Shown here: piece by piece, positions 11,139 through 22,799 of the stretch
Numbering within the stretch: the first letter of the stretch is position 1
How the letters are laid out: each line of letters starts with the position of its first letter
DNA from: Inia geoffrensis
Lineage: Eukaryota; Chordata; Mammalia; Artiodactyla; Iniidae
DNA: 64,000 bases
Direction: 5' to 3'
Assembly: GCA_036417435.1 (NCBI GenBank)
Contig: CM070901.1
Span: forward strand, 65,964,501 to 66,028,500
The notes under the pieces: generated by a model
Seen by the model: the letters and a program-made list of their open reading frames with translations, nothing else
Told to the model about the DNA's origin: nothing
Databases searched by the model: none
Position numbers and translations under genes: made by a program

Positions 11139-11884
11139 ACGATTTATAACTGAACAAGGCTGGTACTGAACCTAAGTTCAGCTGCTCACCACTTGAAAGG
11201 CCAATGTTTGAAAAGTGGAAAGGAAAATTTGCTTTATTCAGGAGGCTAGCAACCTGGGAAGATGGTGGACTAAAGTCCTAAGACCGTCTTCAAGTTGCAG
11301 GCTGGAGACAAAGGTTTTGAAGGCAGTGTGAGGGAGGGAGCTGCAGGGTACATGATCAGCTTGTGCACAATTCTCAGATTGGTTGGTGAAGAAATCCAGG
11401 TGAAGTTTCGAGCATCACCAGTCTTCTGGTTTCAACCAATCTGGGGTGTACATGCTTGCAGTCAGCAGTTTTCAGCTGGTGGAGGTCTGCTACCTGTAAA
11501 AACAACTTAAGAATGTGTGTCAGGCCTTTATCTATATCCTTCAGGGAATTGGGATTTCAGTGACTCTGCTATGTGGCTGGTTTATAGTCTAAATTGTTAC
11601 TAGTTTCCAACCCAACAACTATTCTTTATTTTTACATCTTCACATTTCCTAATCAATAACTCTTGAGACAGGCTTTTGAGACTCTGAGGAGACCTGGGAG
11701 ACTAAAGCAAAGCCTTTTACTTCAAAGGACAGGGACATAGGGGCTTGTATGTGATTTCAATCCCCCCTTTTATTTGATACACCTCAGTCTTGAGGGGAAC
11801 AGGATTGGGACCAGAAAGGCAATACAATTTCAGATAGAGAGGTTAATCATAAACTCGGCAGAGGATCTCAGTTTTGGGGGGACT
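11139..11884 (-). mobile_element. Retroviral LTR inserted in the MLT1
   Basis: About 745 bp separating the two halves of one MLT1 LTR. On the minus strand it has an AATAAA signal (seen as 'gctttatt' at about 11231-11238). It also has G-rich and pyrimidine-rich blocks typical of LTR U3 regions. The end coordinates and target-site duplication are not clear; a plausible plus-strand left edge is the 'tgaacctaag' near 11167. Probably an ERV LTR; family unassigned. It has no coding potential. Confidence 0.5.
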
Positions 11885-12245
11885 CGGTTTCAGATCAAGG
11901 TGTCAACAGAGGTGGTTCCTTCTGAGAGCTCTGAGGAAAACTCTGTTCCATGCCTCTCCCCTCGCTTCTGGTGGCTTGATAGCAATTTTTGCTGTTCCTT
12001 GGTTTGCAGATATACCACCCAATCTCTGCCTTCATCTTCACATGACATTCTCCCTATTTGTGTATCTGTGTCCAAATTTCTCATAAGGACACCAGTCATA
12101 TTGGATTAAGCGTTACCCTAATGACCTCATTTTAACTTGATTACTTCTATAGAGACCCTGTTTCCAAATAAGGTCACATTCTGAGATTTGGGGGCTTAAG
12201 ATTTCAGCATAGCTCTTTGACAGGACATAATTCAATCCATAAAAA
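11885..12245 (-). mobile_element. MLT1-type LTR, right part (split)
   Basis: Continuation of the antisense MLT1 LTR. Recognisable blocks are 'atcaaggtgtcaacag', 'ccagtcatattggattaag', 'tgacctcattttaacttgat' and 'ccaaataaggtcacattctg', ending 'acataattcaatccataa'. Confidence 0.85.
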
Positions 12246-12249
12246 CATG

Positions 12250-13980
12250 ATTCACAACACTGTGAAACAAAAGCCTTCCTGAACAGGATCTATTAATAGC
12301 CTGAGGGTTCAAATCAGGACAAAAGTGCCAGCTCCCCTCAGAGCAGAATACAATCCCTTTTTATAAAACCTCCTTTTTAAATTGAATACTAATTACTTAT
12401 TTTTTATATTTACTAATGTCCTTTGAGTGCAACATGCTCAGTACATGTGGTTCATTTTATTTTTCTTAGAACTCTTAAAAAGCACTGTCTGAATATCTTC
12501 AAAGGGAACAAACAAAGGTAATTGAATTGGTGACACTTTGAGTCATCATAGAGAAAAGTAGGTTTCATTCAACAGATCGTAGGGGGCTATCCTAATTTAC
12601 TGAGGACTGACAGGGTCTATGAATTCTAAAACTGTGCACTTAGTGAATACACAAAGATAAAGTTGAAAGGAACATAACAGAGTGAGCATGTATCAGTTTA
12701 GAAACAACTTCAAAAATAAGCCCAAATTCCAGACTGCTGATAACATGGTAGTTTGCTAATAGCGAAAAAGTTTGTTTTAATATGTGTAGTCAGCTTTCAA
12801 TGACCATGTTAAATCCATATTATTCTGAAGGAGGTTATATATCAGCATCAGCTGCAGACCAGTGACCCTACTTAAGAAAATCTTGCTAAGGGGATAAAGT
12901 AAGGGAGGCATGGTACAAGAGAATCACAAGTAGAGGTAGATATGCTAACAAAAGGTAGAGCTTGTTCTCTTGTTCTGTGTTCACCTGTAGAAACTACAAG
13001 CCTGCTTGAGAGTTCCCACTGGAACACAGTGGAGTGTGGTGAGAGAATTCTTAGGAAAGTTTGACAAGGAATTCAGAGACAGATCATGTTTGTAAACATG
13101 GAAGAAAGTGCCTATTACTTATTTAGATATTCTGAAAACAGAAAGCATATTAGTGTAGCCTGTACCGGTAGGGCTTAAAGGCACCAAAGTAAAGAATACT
13201 TCGTAAGAGAACCCATGGATTATGAGACTGCATGGGAAAGGATATTGTGCTTGGGTGGGTGACAAGATCTCTAAAGCAGCTCAGACAGCCACAGGACCAA
13301 GGGAGGGAGCCCTCATCCAGAAAAAAATATTTCAGCAGGGTTGGAGGGAGACTAGCATTAGGACAACTGAACACCTCTTCAAGAAGTAAGCACTCCATCC
13401 TTACAGAGACCATCATATCAATTGAAGCCACGGACACAGTATAGAGCCATTCCAAGCCTGGGAGATTCTAGAAGTGCCTTACTCCTTGGTCTATTATATG
13501 GATGGTTTTGTAAGATGACCTCTGATTCTCCTGTCCCTCTCGCCTGCCCCCAACTTCAGAAAAAATAGACCCAAGAGGGGAGGGGAGCAGTGGAAGAGAT
13601 GCCATGCTTCACTTGCTCCACTCCCATTTTAAACTGACAAGTCTGTGTTTAGTAATTAAAAGTGACCAAAAAGTGATGGAATCTGTCTCAAGATACTATT
13701 AAAGAAATGAGAGATTAAGGTAGCCTAGTTGGAGGTAATAATTAGAAGAAACGAAACAGTTTAAGGTTTGTAATATTTACATTGTAAACATTCTTGAATC
13801 AGACATAGTCCTAGTCCCAGAAGGATCTTCAGGGCTGACATGCTAGGCATAATTGAAGACTGCTGTTAGACCACAGGGCTTTTTTTAAAAAAGGCCTTCC
13901 TTTTTGGCTATTCTCAGTGGTTGACCCTCTAATCATCAGAGAGTCACTATTTGATTGTTGTATATCTAGGAACCCCTGTT
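12250..13980. other. Unassigned sequence, no gene seen
   Basis: No repeat or exon recognised over about 1.7 kb. The open frames at 13150-13455 (minus) and 13232-13444 (plus) overlap each other on opposite strands and show no family resemblance. May be single-copy intergenic or intronic DNA. Confidence 0.5.
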
Positions 13981-13984
13981 TGAA

Positions 13985-14290
13985 TAAACTTAACAAAAAA
14001 TATTTATTTAACAAATCTATATTGGCGGCCTATTATTAGGCAGAAACCATATTAGGTGTTGGTATCATAAATACAAAGAGAGTATTGCCCCATCCTTTAG
14101 GTCATTGTGTGTGTGTTTATAAACAGCTAATTATACCTCAACCATAGAACTACTAGACTTACTAGAGAGTGGAGAGAAGTGTAGAGTAACTCTCAGGAGG
14201 AAACAGTTGACCTCCTGGGGAAATCAACAGTAGCTTCACAGAAAGCAAGACATGAAAAGCTGGTTCTTGGAGTAGGTGCATACTAAGACT
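13985..14290 (-). mobile_element. L2 relic (antisense)
   Basis: Weak resemblance to the antisense L2 3' end: 'aaaatatttatttaaca', then 'cctattattaggcagaaacc', then 'ttaggtgttggtatcataaa'. Diverged. Confidence 0.5.
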
Positions 14291-14897
14291 ATGAAATCCA
14301 TGTCTACCTTTAATACCTTGCTCAGATTAGTTTTGTAGGGTTGTTTTTCCACCTGGTAGTTCAATGAGAGCAAAGCAGGAAACTTCTGATGGGAGGAAAG
14401 AGTGCCAGAGAGAGAAGGCCCTACAAGGAGAGAAGCCTGGAAAACAGGGCTCCCTGAACCTCCCCAGGGGAGTAGCAGGGATACCAGGAAGAGAAGCTCT
14501 GCCAGCAGTGGGGGGAACCAAAGCTGTAGCCTAGATCAATTTACTTGGGTCTGTCCTTGTTCTATTGATCTATCTCAGGGTTCTTTTTACAATTATATTT
14601 CATATAGCAGAATCAATCAGTGACCAGATAGGGCAGTCACTGACTCTTAAGGCTTTCCAATTTGAAAAAGTGTGTGCAGATGTATAGACACATAGAGCAA
14701 TAAAACAAGAGCTGACCTAGGTGCAAATGCTCACCTCAGAATGAGGAAGTGAACACATACAGAAGTAGAGTTGAAGTTCTCTTCATCCTTATAGCCCTCT
14801 GAAGCTTTGATGATCTACATTATGTTTTTAAAAGTTCCAGTTTCAAGGAGGTGTATGCTAAGACATTGGCTAATTGTGTGATTTGGAGCAAGTCTCA
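14291..14897. other. Unassigned sequence, no gene seen
   Basis: Nothing recognised. Short open frames at 14327-14521 (minus) and 14402-14623 (plus) are mutual shadows without domain features. Confidence 0.45.
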
Positions 14898-15123
14898 GAG
14901 AGATCCTTTTTTTTTTTTTTTTGTGGTATGCGGTCCTGTCACTGTTGTGGCCTCTCCCGTTGTGGAGCACAGGCTCTGGATGTGCAGGCTCAGTGGCCAT
15001 GGCTCACGGGCCCAGCCGCTCTGCGACATGTGGGATCTTCCTGGACTGGGGCACAAACCCACGTCCCCTGCATCGGCAGGCGGACTCTCAACCACTGCTC
15101 CACCAGGGAAGCCCGAGAGATCC
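14898..15123 (-). mobile_element. CHR-2-type SINE with 9-bp TSD
   Basis: Antisense copy: a T-run (the A-tail) from 14907, and the tRNA-derived head at the right, ending 'ccaccagggaagccc' at 15114. The element is 14907-15114. The flanking duplication GAGAGATCC is perfect (14898-14906 and 15115-15123). Several overlapping open frames on both strands here come from the SINE and are not genes. Confidence 0.93.
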
Positions 15124-15299
15124 CATTTTTAAAAATAATCCTAATACTAGAAGGTTGGACTAAATTACCACTATGAGCCTTTCCAAGGCTATCTGTAATT
15201 TATGCGTATTTGAGGCTAGTCAGGCTAGTCATATCATAGATTTGGAGCACTAAGGTGAAATTCATTCAGTTAAAAACTATTTAGTGAGAGCATCTGTTA

Positions 15300-15470
15300 G
15301 TAAGGTTGCCAGATAAATTATAGGATACCTAGTTAAATTTGAATTTCAAATAAGGAACAATGACTTTTTATAACTATGCTCCAAGTCATATTTAAATATT
15401 CAAATATTAGGCTTAAAATTAATCTTTAATTGAAACAAATTTAACTAGGTATCTTTAAATTTTTTTTTCT
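15300..15470. repeat. Palindromic MITE-like repeat
   Basis: Two arms of one repeat face each other. A 17-base block at 15324-15340 (GATACCTAGTTAAATTT) is the exact reverse complement of 15437-15453. The outer part begins 'aaggttgccagataaatt', as in a familiar mammalian palindromic interspersed repeat. I cannot name the family with confidence. Confidence 0.65.
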
Positions 15471-15489
15471 AAATCTTGCATTCTTCTTA

Positions 15490-15980
15490 TTAAAACCTAG
15501 GCTCCAGGGAAGATGAAACAGTGAATCCTGCCCTCGAGTCAAAAGAGACTCAAATGGAAAAACCATATTACAAAGCGAAAAGTGTTAAATTTATCAGAAA
15601 CATACAGTGAGAAGGCTATAAAAGTTGGCAAGAGGGAGAGATTACTTCCAGGCTTGAGAAGCAAGGGAAGCCTCTTAGCTGAGCTGAGGAAGATGGCAGG
15701 ATGGAGGCACATGAATGTGGTAGGGGAGAGAGAGAAGGCATTCCTGGTAGAGTTCATGGCTTCAGTAAAGTCTTGGAGGGACAGCACAGAGTGAGAGAGG
15801 TCCGCTAGTCACTCAGTTTGACTGCAGCCTGATTAATGAAGGGAAATAACAGCAGAGAAGATCTGAAAGGTGAGTTTGGGCCAAAGAGAGCCTAGACAGA
15901 GATATGAGGGATAGAGGCTAGAAGTCTGAATAGGCCAAGGAGTTTGACTTGATGCTTAAAGGTTTGTGATCCAGGGTGAC
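15490..15980 (-). mobile_element. L2 relic (antisense)
   Basis: Antisense L2-like text, including 'gagagagaaggcattcctgg', 'ggccaaggagtttgactt' and 'gatgcttaaagg'. Purine-rich, as the minus-strand L2 body usually reads. Diverged and fragmentary. Confidence 0.6.
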
Positions 15981-16114
15981 ACTGCACACCAAAGAGACAC
16001 ACCAAGGAGAGTATGGCGAATCATCCCAAACGAATCATCTCCAAGAAAACATAGCTCATTAGTGTCGCCTTTGTCCACAAAAGAAAAAACATATCTTAAA
16101 ATATCACTAAGTGG

Positions 16115-16350
16115 AGAGGAAATGTGGTAAAGCGGGAAACCCACAAACTTTGTTGTGAAAACATTCCGAGTTCAAATTTGCATCTCCCCTCTGACCTTAA
16201 GCTAGTTCCTGTCTCTGAAGTGTGGTTTCCCTATCTGTAAAACAGGACTAACAATGCTCTTGTTATGCTTAGATGTTGTGAGTAGGTACCAACATGTACC
16301 TGGAACACAGTAGGAGCTCACCAGATACTAATTACTGCTTTATTATTTTG
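16115..16350 (+). mobile_element. MIR SINE (sense)
   Basis: Good MIR match: 'ccgagttcaaatttgcatct', 'cctatctgtaaaacagg', 'gttgtgagtaggta' and 'acagtaggagctcaccaga' in the correct order. Confidence 0.82.
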
Positions 16351-16359
16351 CTTACTAAA

Positions 16360-18240
16360 TACTTATTCCTCTCTAGCTTCCAGAGTTTATTTTCTTGTAA
16401 CAGGTGAAGATGCTATCAGTAAATAGAAAACTTCCTTTCAAAATATTTATTTTTTCTCTTTATAAATATTTTAAAATAAAGAACAGCATACCCATCTGAA
16501 CTGAAAAAAACAGGAAGAACCAAGTAGCAAATATTTGGAATATCGGGGCCAAATATTTGCTTTAAATTGGTTCCTCGATGTAAAAAAAATAAACAAACTA
16601 GATTTCCTTCCTAACTTAAATATTGTGTGGGTAGAATGGGTATCCTGGGAAGAGCTTGAGTGTCTCTGGGTAATTATTAAGTGAAAGCAGACATTTCTAC
16701 TTACTTATCTATGGCCTAACCAAACAATGTGAAAGTTATACCTCAGCTGGTGAACCAGGGAGTCTCAGGGATGCTCTGTGCTTGTTGGAATAACAGTGTG
16801 TGTTGCCTGTGAGAGCCAGAGGTAAGGGGAGACTTGAGAAATAATAGGACAGTTTATCCCTTGTAAAGATTCATTCTAGATTATTCTTTTGGTTTCTGTT
16901 TTTTTTCCCCTAGAATTCTCAGTTGTTTATGTAAAATGGGCCACAAAGACTGATAATAAATTTGTTCTCTGAGAATAGCACCTAGAGGAATGGTTACCCA
17001 AAGTGCCCTGTCATGGCCTGAAATAGCCACCATTGCTGAATTGTGCGTTTACAGATAATGCCTCCCCATTTGGGCATTTTTCTTCCAAAAATGAATTCTC
17101 ATCAGTAGCTACCTTTATTCATATCTTTTCTCCTCGACATCATTCCGGCCCCCATTGCTCAGTATCCAAAATAGATTTGCAGCTGAAGAAAAACTACCTG
17201 TTCCCTTGTCTCTCCCCATCAGGCCTACAGTTTGCTTTCAAGCTTATTCCTATGCCCAACACAACGTGAGCTGTGTCTTAGGTTCATTCTCACACTTTGT
17301 ATTCGGGATCAATAAACTCAGTAAGTGCACAACTGTGACACAGTAGGATTCCTACAGACTTTAAACACACAGAAGTGGTTATCAGTCCCAGAAGACCAGT
17401 CCCTGGGTGATTTGCTTGGGTGACATTTTTGGCAGTGCCTCTGCCTTGTTTCTAATAACGTTCTGGGTTCGTGTTTGTGAGACTCAAATTTATTTCCAAT
17501 TACATAAAGGTGACCTTCCCCTTCTCCAAGCTGAATCTCCCATGAGACTCCTGAATCCTGTTGAGGCCTATCACGGCTGTCCTTAGTTAACTGCTAGAGC
17601 ACCTTCAGTCTTAAAATAGCCGACATAAAAATAAGACTGTGACACGAAGGAAGAACAAGATGGTCAGGCACATCACACCACATTTTCATCAAATTATTTG
17701 GGTTAGGACTTGAAAACCTGGTTAGTGCTTGACATTGAATTTAAAGTTAGATACAGAAACTGAAGAAAGCTTAATCACAGAGCATAGAATTAGGACCAAT
17801 CATATTCAATGTCTGGGAACACTGAGATCAGGCTGCTTTAGAACTTAGCTCTCATTTGTCTCCCTGTACAAGAGAACACTCTTTTATGTGGGTGAGGCTG
17901 ACTGCAAGACCATTGGCCTCCATCACATCTATTCTCCAAGTCTTAATCTCCCTGAGGCTCACTAAAGTCAGTCACTCACTTTGGTAGTGAGATAGCTGAG
18001 TGAAAACCTCCTTTCTACTTGTCTTTCTGCCTCTCTAGGAAAGGGACAATTTTACTGCCTACCTTGGGAAACATGAAAGTTAAACATGGTAAATAAAAAT
18101 GGTGGTTGAAACCAGCATTACATGTTATAAAGTTGAAAGTGGGACTTGATACTCTGGAGTAATGTGTTGTTCTTTTTTTTAAAAACAAAACATGTATGAG
18201 TCATTTTAGAAAGGTTAGTTTCTGCCACCTCTCCAAATAT
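16360..18240. other. Unassigned sequence, no gene seen
   Basis: About 1.9 kb with no recognised mobile element or exon. Short overlapping frames at 17033-17346 have no family features. This is one of the longer candidate single-copy stretches. Confidence 0.5.
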
Positions 18241-18241
18241 A

Positions 18242-18562
18242 GGCATAACTTCAAGATATTGCAGTTTGGGTTCCAGACCACCAGGATAAAGTGACTATTG
18301 CAATAAAACGAGTCACACGAATTTTTTAGTTTCTCAATGCATATAAAAGTTATGTTTACACTATACTGTAGTCTGTTAAGTGTGCAATAGCATTATGTCT
18401 AAAAAAGTAAGGTACATACCTTTACTAAAAAATACTGTATTGCTAAAAAATGCTAACCATCATTTGACAATGTAGGGTTGCCACAAACCTTCAATTTGTA
18501 AAAAAAACACAGTATCTGTGAAGCACAATAAAGGAAGCACAATAAAATGAGGTAAGCCTGTA
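18242..18562. mobile_element. Tigger1-derived non-autonomous DNA transposon
   Basis: Terminal sequences 'aggcataacttcaagatatt' (left) and 'aaaatgaggtaagcctgta' (right) are the diverged Tigger1 inverted ends, next to TA. The interior 'agtcacacgaatttttta', 'gtttacactatactgtagtc' and 'tagggttgccacaaaccttc' match Tigger1 outer regions. The transposase is wholly absent, so this is an internal-deletion derivative of about 320 bp. Confidence 0.88.
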
Positions 18563-18569
18563 GTCCCAA

Positions 18570-19475
18570 AACAATGACAGAGTAAAATTGTAATTTAAAA
18601 CAATGGAAACACCATTGGTGGAAGACTCTTTTCCTGTCTTTCAGTTAGGAAAGAATAACCCTACTCGATCAAAATCATAGAGCAATGATATTTACTCAGA
18701 AGCTGAAACACTGGCCTCTAGGAAACAGAATCCAAATCATTATTTCTCAAAAATTTTCATGTCTCAGTGATCTGTAGATAGTTTCCTTCCATGAGAAAAC
18801 ATCCCAGTGTTTATTTTAGATTCTCCATCAACAAAGAACAGTACCTTGTACATATAATATGCTTCTAGCTTTTCAAGGCATTTTCATTTGTGGTCCTTAA
18901 TTGTTTATTATAATAGTAAACCTCCTCTGGTATTATTATTTCAGAAGCCCTCCAAGTTTCGGAAAGACATGCAAAAAGAAGGGAGAAATGTTGGTTGCTA
19001 TTCTCCACTTAGCTTCTCTACAGCCATTTCCTCCCAATATTTAAAAGCTACAAAGGAAGGAAGACTGGCATTTGAAACACCGAGGTGTTGCTCAAAGAGA
19101 ACTCACTTTTCTGATGGAAGAAGATAATTTGTTCTTCCAATGCTGTACAGCTGCACTGTCTACTTAGATCATATGGTTTCAAGAGTTTATACTGTATAGC
19201 TCCTTTTTGCATCCCCCCAGTGCCTACCCCAAGAAAAAGGAGAACATGTCATTGGCTTAATAATTCTTGTGAAACATAGTGTTTGGATTTCAGAGTAGGG
19301 GCAAGGGAAACACACAACTGGCCGTCCTCTCAATTGTGTGCTTCTATCACAAAAATTTGAGAATTCTTTTAAAGGGAAGTATGGATTGTGTTTCTTGCCA
19401 GCAGCCACAGGTAAGTAATGATCTACTTAAACTACATAATAGCAGTCATTAGAGTAATTTGGAATTTAACTAATT

Positions 19476-19478
<3 letters not shown>
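18570..19478. other. Unassigned sequence, no gene seen
   Basis: No recognised repeat or exon. Frames at 18888-19127 (plus) and 19187-19408 (minus) lack domain features. Confidence 0.45.

Positions 19479-19564
<86 letters not shown>
19479..19564. repeat. (TA)n microsatellite, about 86 bp
   Basis: Nearly pure alternating TA/AT with one phase slip ('taat') at about 19537-19541. It produces spurious Tyr-Ile open frames on both strands. Likely hypervariable. Confidence 0.97.
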
Positions 19565-19589
19565 GCTTGTATGTGTCCTGCCACTCCAA

Positions 19590-19720
19590 ATGAAATGATA
19601 TACATGTGTAAAAGATATTTCATATCTCTATGTCCTCTTTCCCCTTCATTCCTTGCATTGGGCCTTGTGTATTTTTAGTGCTCAACAAATATTTGTCAAA
19701 TCAATCAGAAATGAAATGAA
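19590..19720 (+). mobile_element. L2 3'-end relic (sense)
   Basis: 'gtgctcaacaaatatttgtc' followed by 'aatgaaatgaaag' matches the sense 3' end of L2. Short and diverged. Confidence 0.5.
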
Positions 19721-20425
19721 AGAAAAACTTAAATCTACACACCTATCCATAGTAAACAGTAGTGGCAGTATTCATTTTTTCAAAAAAACAAATCAATAGT
19801 TTCCAAGCAAAACCAACCTTGCTGGTGTTCCTAAATGACTTGGCAATCAACAATTACCAGCTCAAAAAATAAAATAAGATAAAACAAAACATTAGCTCTG
19901 TTGTTACAAGTGTCTTCAGAATAATTTGTTCATCATAAGCTCAGTTATGATTGAATATATTTCAATCATATGATTGAATATACTTTTGGGAATGTATTTC
20001 ATTTTGCTCCTTGTTCTGATTTACACTTGTCGTAGGATGGAATTCTCTTTCTCCCTTATTCATTTTTCTCTGCCCTGCCCATTTCTGTGAAAAGGGAGAT
20101 GTGATTTAAAAAAAAAAAAAAAAAAAGGTGGAGACTTGGCTAGCATAACAAGTGAGAGTCAATATATAAAGAGAAAGAAATTTTGTCTTGTAAATACCAT
20201 GCTCTGAAGAATTTAGCGATCAAAAAGCCTCCTCTGAAGATCCACAGTATCAATCTGATGTCATCCATCAAGGATGAAGCTAGGATATTTGCTTAAAACC
20301 TTGATGTCTTGATGGTGCACCTTCAAAATGGATTCTAGTACGTGAGATTGGAGTGGGGATGGGCAGACTAGGCAGAGAAAAAATGGGAGGAAACAGAAGG
20401 ATAGAGCAACTTGCATATCCTGATC
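19721..20425. other. Unassigned AT-rich sequence
   Basis: No gene seen. Contains a 19-base A-run (20108-20126) without a recognisable retrotransposon body upstream, and the small hairpin at 19946-19970. Confidence 0.45.
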
Positions 20426-20429
20426 TGGG

Positions 20430-20625
20430 AAGCAATACGGTATGGTGGTTAATGTCAGATTCTCTGGAATTAGATGCCTAAGCTTAAATCTGTCACCTTA
20501 TTAAATAAGGAAGATAATAGCCTTGAATTCAAAGAGTTATTTTAAGAATTAAATGAATTATCCATGTAAATTCCTTAGAATAGTGGATGATAAGTAGTTA
20601 TTTTATAAATGTTAGCCAACAATAG
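20430..20625 (+). mobile_element. MIR SINE (sense)
   Basis: Matches MIR: 'ggtatggtggttaatgtcag', then 'ttattttaagaattaaatga', then 'tagttattttataaatgtta'. Old. Confidence 0.72.
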
Positions 20626-20629
20626 CTGA

Positions 20630-22535
20630 GTCTGTCTCTATTGAATCGGTGGTGTTTTAATGGGGAAAGAATGCAAGTATTTTGACCCCTCTTCTGGGCT
20701 ACATATGTATGTTGGATAAGCTAACAAAAATTTCACTTCTGGTCCTAAGTGACACTCCCGATTTCGTTTGGTTTCCAAATTCCCTACATAGCACAGCCAT
20801 GAGTTTAGTTTTCCCATTAACAGGAGACTATCACTCTCTTTGCTGATTCTATAATTCTTTTCGAGGAAATAGCTCAAGCTCCCACTTTTTTTCACATCTA
20901 TATAATTTATTTCTAAAACTAACTTCACTAATGGAACAGGTTTTCTATTTTTAGTTTTCAGTCATATTTTTTACATAAAATCTTGTGTTTCCTTTTCTAT
21001 CAAAGTGTCATTATAGCAAATACTCACAACACACTATTACATTTTTTCAAGTCAGAACGTAACACTATAGGTACAGGTTAACCCCAATTATTTATTGGAG
21101 CTTCCTCGAGAGTAAGATCACAGGGAACTTTTGTGTATTTCTTTATACTCTTGAATATTTTCTAAATTACCTAAATATGCTTAGATTACTTTGACAAATA
21201 ATTAAAACATTATTTTAAATGTTTGTGCCCCCTCCAAAATGAAACTTATCCAGACTAAATTATACATGCAGAAATGAAACTAAAAAGAAGTGCCTGATTT
21301 CCTTTGGAATGTATTCTCCAGATTCCTAATGCCAGTGATTTTACTGTCAATCTAGGATTAAATGGTAAAAATAGATGATATCAGTATGTTTCAAATGTTG
21401 TTTTATCAGAGTAACCTGGCTGATAGAACCTGAACACGTGCTATTTTCTCTTTCTTTAACACCATTTAGTTCGCATCACAAAGACTCTGTTTATCAGTCC
21501 CACAAGTAAAATGGTTATTCTACATTAGATCTGTTCACAATTCCAGATTTTTCAGAATAATGAGAAGGAGAAGATAGAAATGACTTCAATTCTAAATGTT
21601 ATGTAACATCAAAATCATTTCCATTTGGGTTTGGAAAGTAATTGTGTTGGCACATCTGTGTCTTTTATCCTTGGAATTCACAGTACATTAAAGAAAATAA
21701 CAAAGCTACACTAGAGATTGAGGTAGTAGACGGTTCTTTGATTCAGCAGAGGACCCTATCTTTTTTTAATGGCCTGGTTTCCCTGTCTCAGAATGGATGC
21801 CTTGAAGCTATCTGCAGCACTAAGGATTTATCTGGTATCAAAAGAAATCCTTCTATTCAGTTGGGTAAGTCAATAAAATCCATGAGATGGGAGAACAACA
21901 AATGGTTTGAACTCTTCCATTATTTTAAATTATTAAATTCCTGTGGCTGCCACTTACAAGCATAATTTTGTCCTTTTTCTCCCTAGTCTTAAACCCAAAG
22001 GATTCTATTCAAGTGATACTTCTTATTATAACAGCCATTTTTAAGACTGTATTTAATTGTGAGTAGAAGATTTCAAATTGGGCTGATCTCAGAATATCAG
22101 ATGTACCCTTTCTTTAGTGAAGATATGAAAGAGGAATCAAAAGAAGCACCTTTTTTGATATTTGAAAGCCTATCTTTTTCTTTTCCAACTATGGAAACCC
22201 TGAAGTCTGAAATTTTTGAAAGATTTATTGTTATTTTCTGTGTGAGCTGCAGGTGTCTTCTGGACATGATACTTGAATATGATGTATTGCCATGAGAGAG
22301 AATATAATACTAATATGATATTTATTACAAGAGAATATATAAACCTCTGCTGGCAACAAGTAAAGACATAATTAGATTATTAAAGAGATATCTCTATAAA
22401 CACATTGGGATGACTTAGTAAACAATGAAGAAACTTTATGCAGTAGTCCTGGCAAGAGTTTTACAGGAGACAAGGAGACACTGGTCATATGTTGTTTGTA
22501 AGATTAGATGTGAAATGGGATACTGTTGCACTGAA
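20630..22535. other. Unassigned sequence, no supported gene
   Basis: About 1.9 kb without recognised repeats. It holds two of the longer frames outside repeats: 20638-20928 minus (96 codons) and 21642-21965 plus (107 codons). Neither shows a signal peptide, transmembrane segment, known motif or a convincing start context. At this length and AT content they are expected by chance. Confidence 0.45.
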
Positions 22536-22539
22536 CCAG

Positions 22540-22700
22540 GAGGTAATAGAATCATATAATCAGAATTTTAGATCAGGAAGGGATCTAAAAGATCAGTTAA
22601 ACCCACCATAGCATTTCAAGGTATAAAAAATAAAGTTCAGAAAGATGGACTTTTACAAGGTCAGAGTTAACATCACAATTAAGTTTAATGCAACATAATT
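22540..22700 (-). mobile_element. MIR3-like SINE (antisense)
   Basis: 'agaatcatataatcagaatt' then 'gatcaggaagggatctaaa' and 'aaggtcagagttaac' match the antisense MIR3 pattern. Confidence 0.6.
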
Positions 22701-22799
22701 ATATTAACCACTTACAAAGGTTTTTTTAAAATAAGACAAATCCTTTCTTTGATCTGATTACCCACTATCTGACAGGAGAGCCATGCATTCCCTAGATTT

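Noticed and set aside
14907..15114. Functional tRNA gene in the SINE heads (here and in the other CHR copies)
   Set aside because: The A and B boxes are present, but no complete cloverleaf follows and each head is joined to a SINE body, tail and TSD. These are retroposed SINEs.
19418..19678. 86-codon frame rich in Tyr-Ile (and its minus-strand partner)
   Set aside because: It is a direct translation of the TA microsatellite.
20108..20126. A-run as a retrotransposon tail
   Set aside because: No SINE or LINE body recognised upstream and no flanking duplication; left as a simple A-run.
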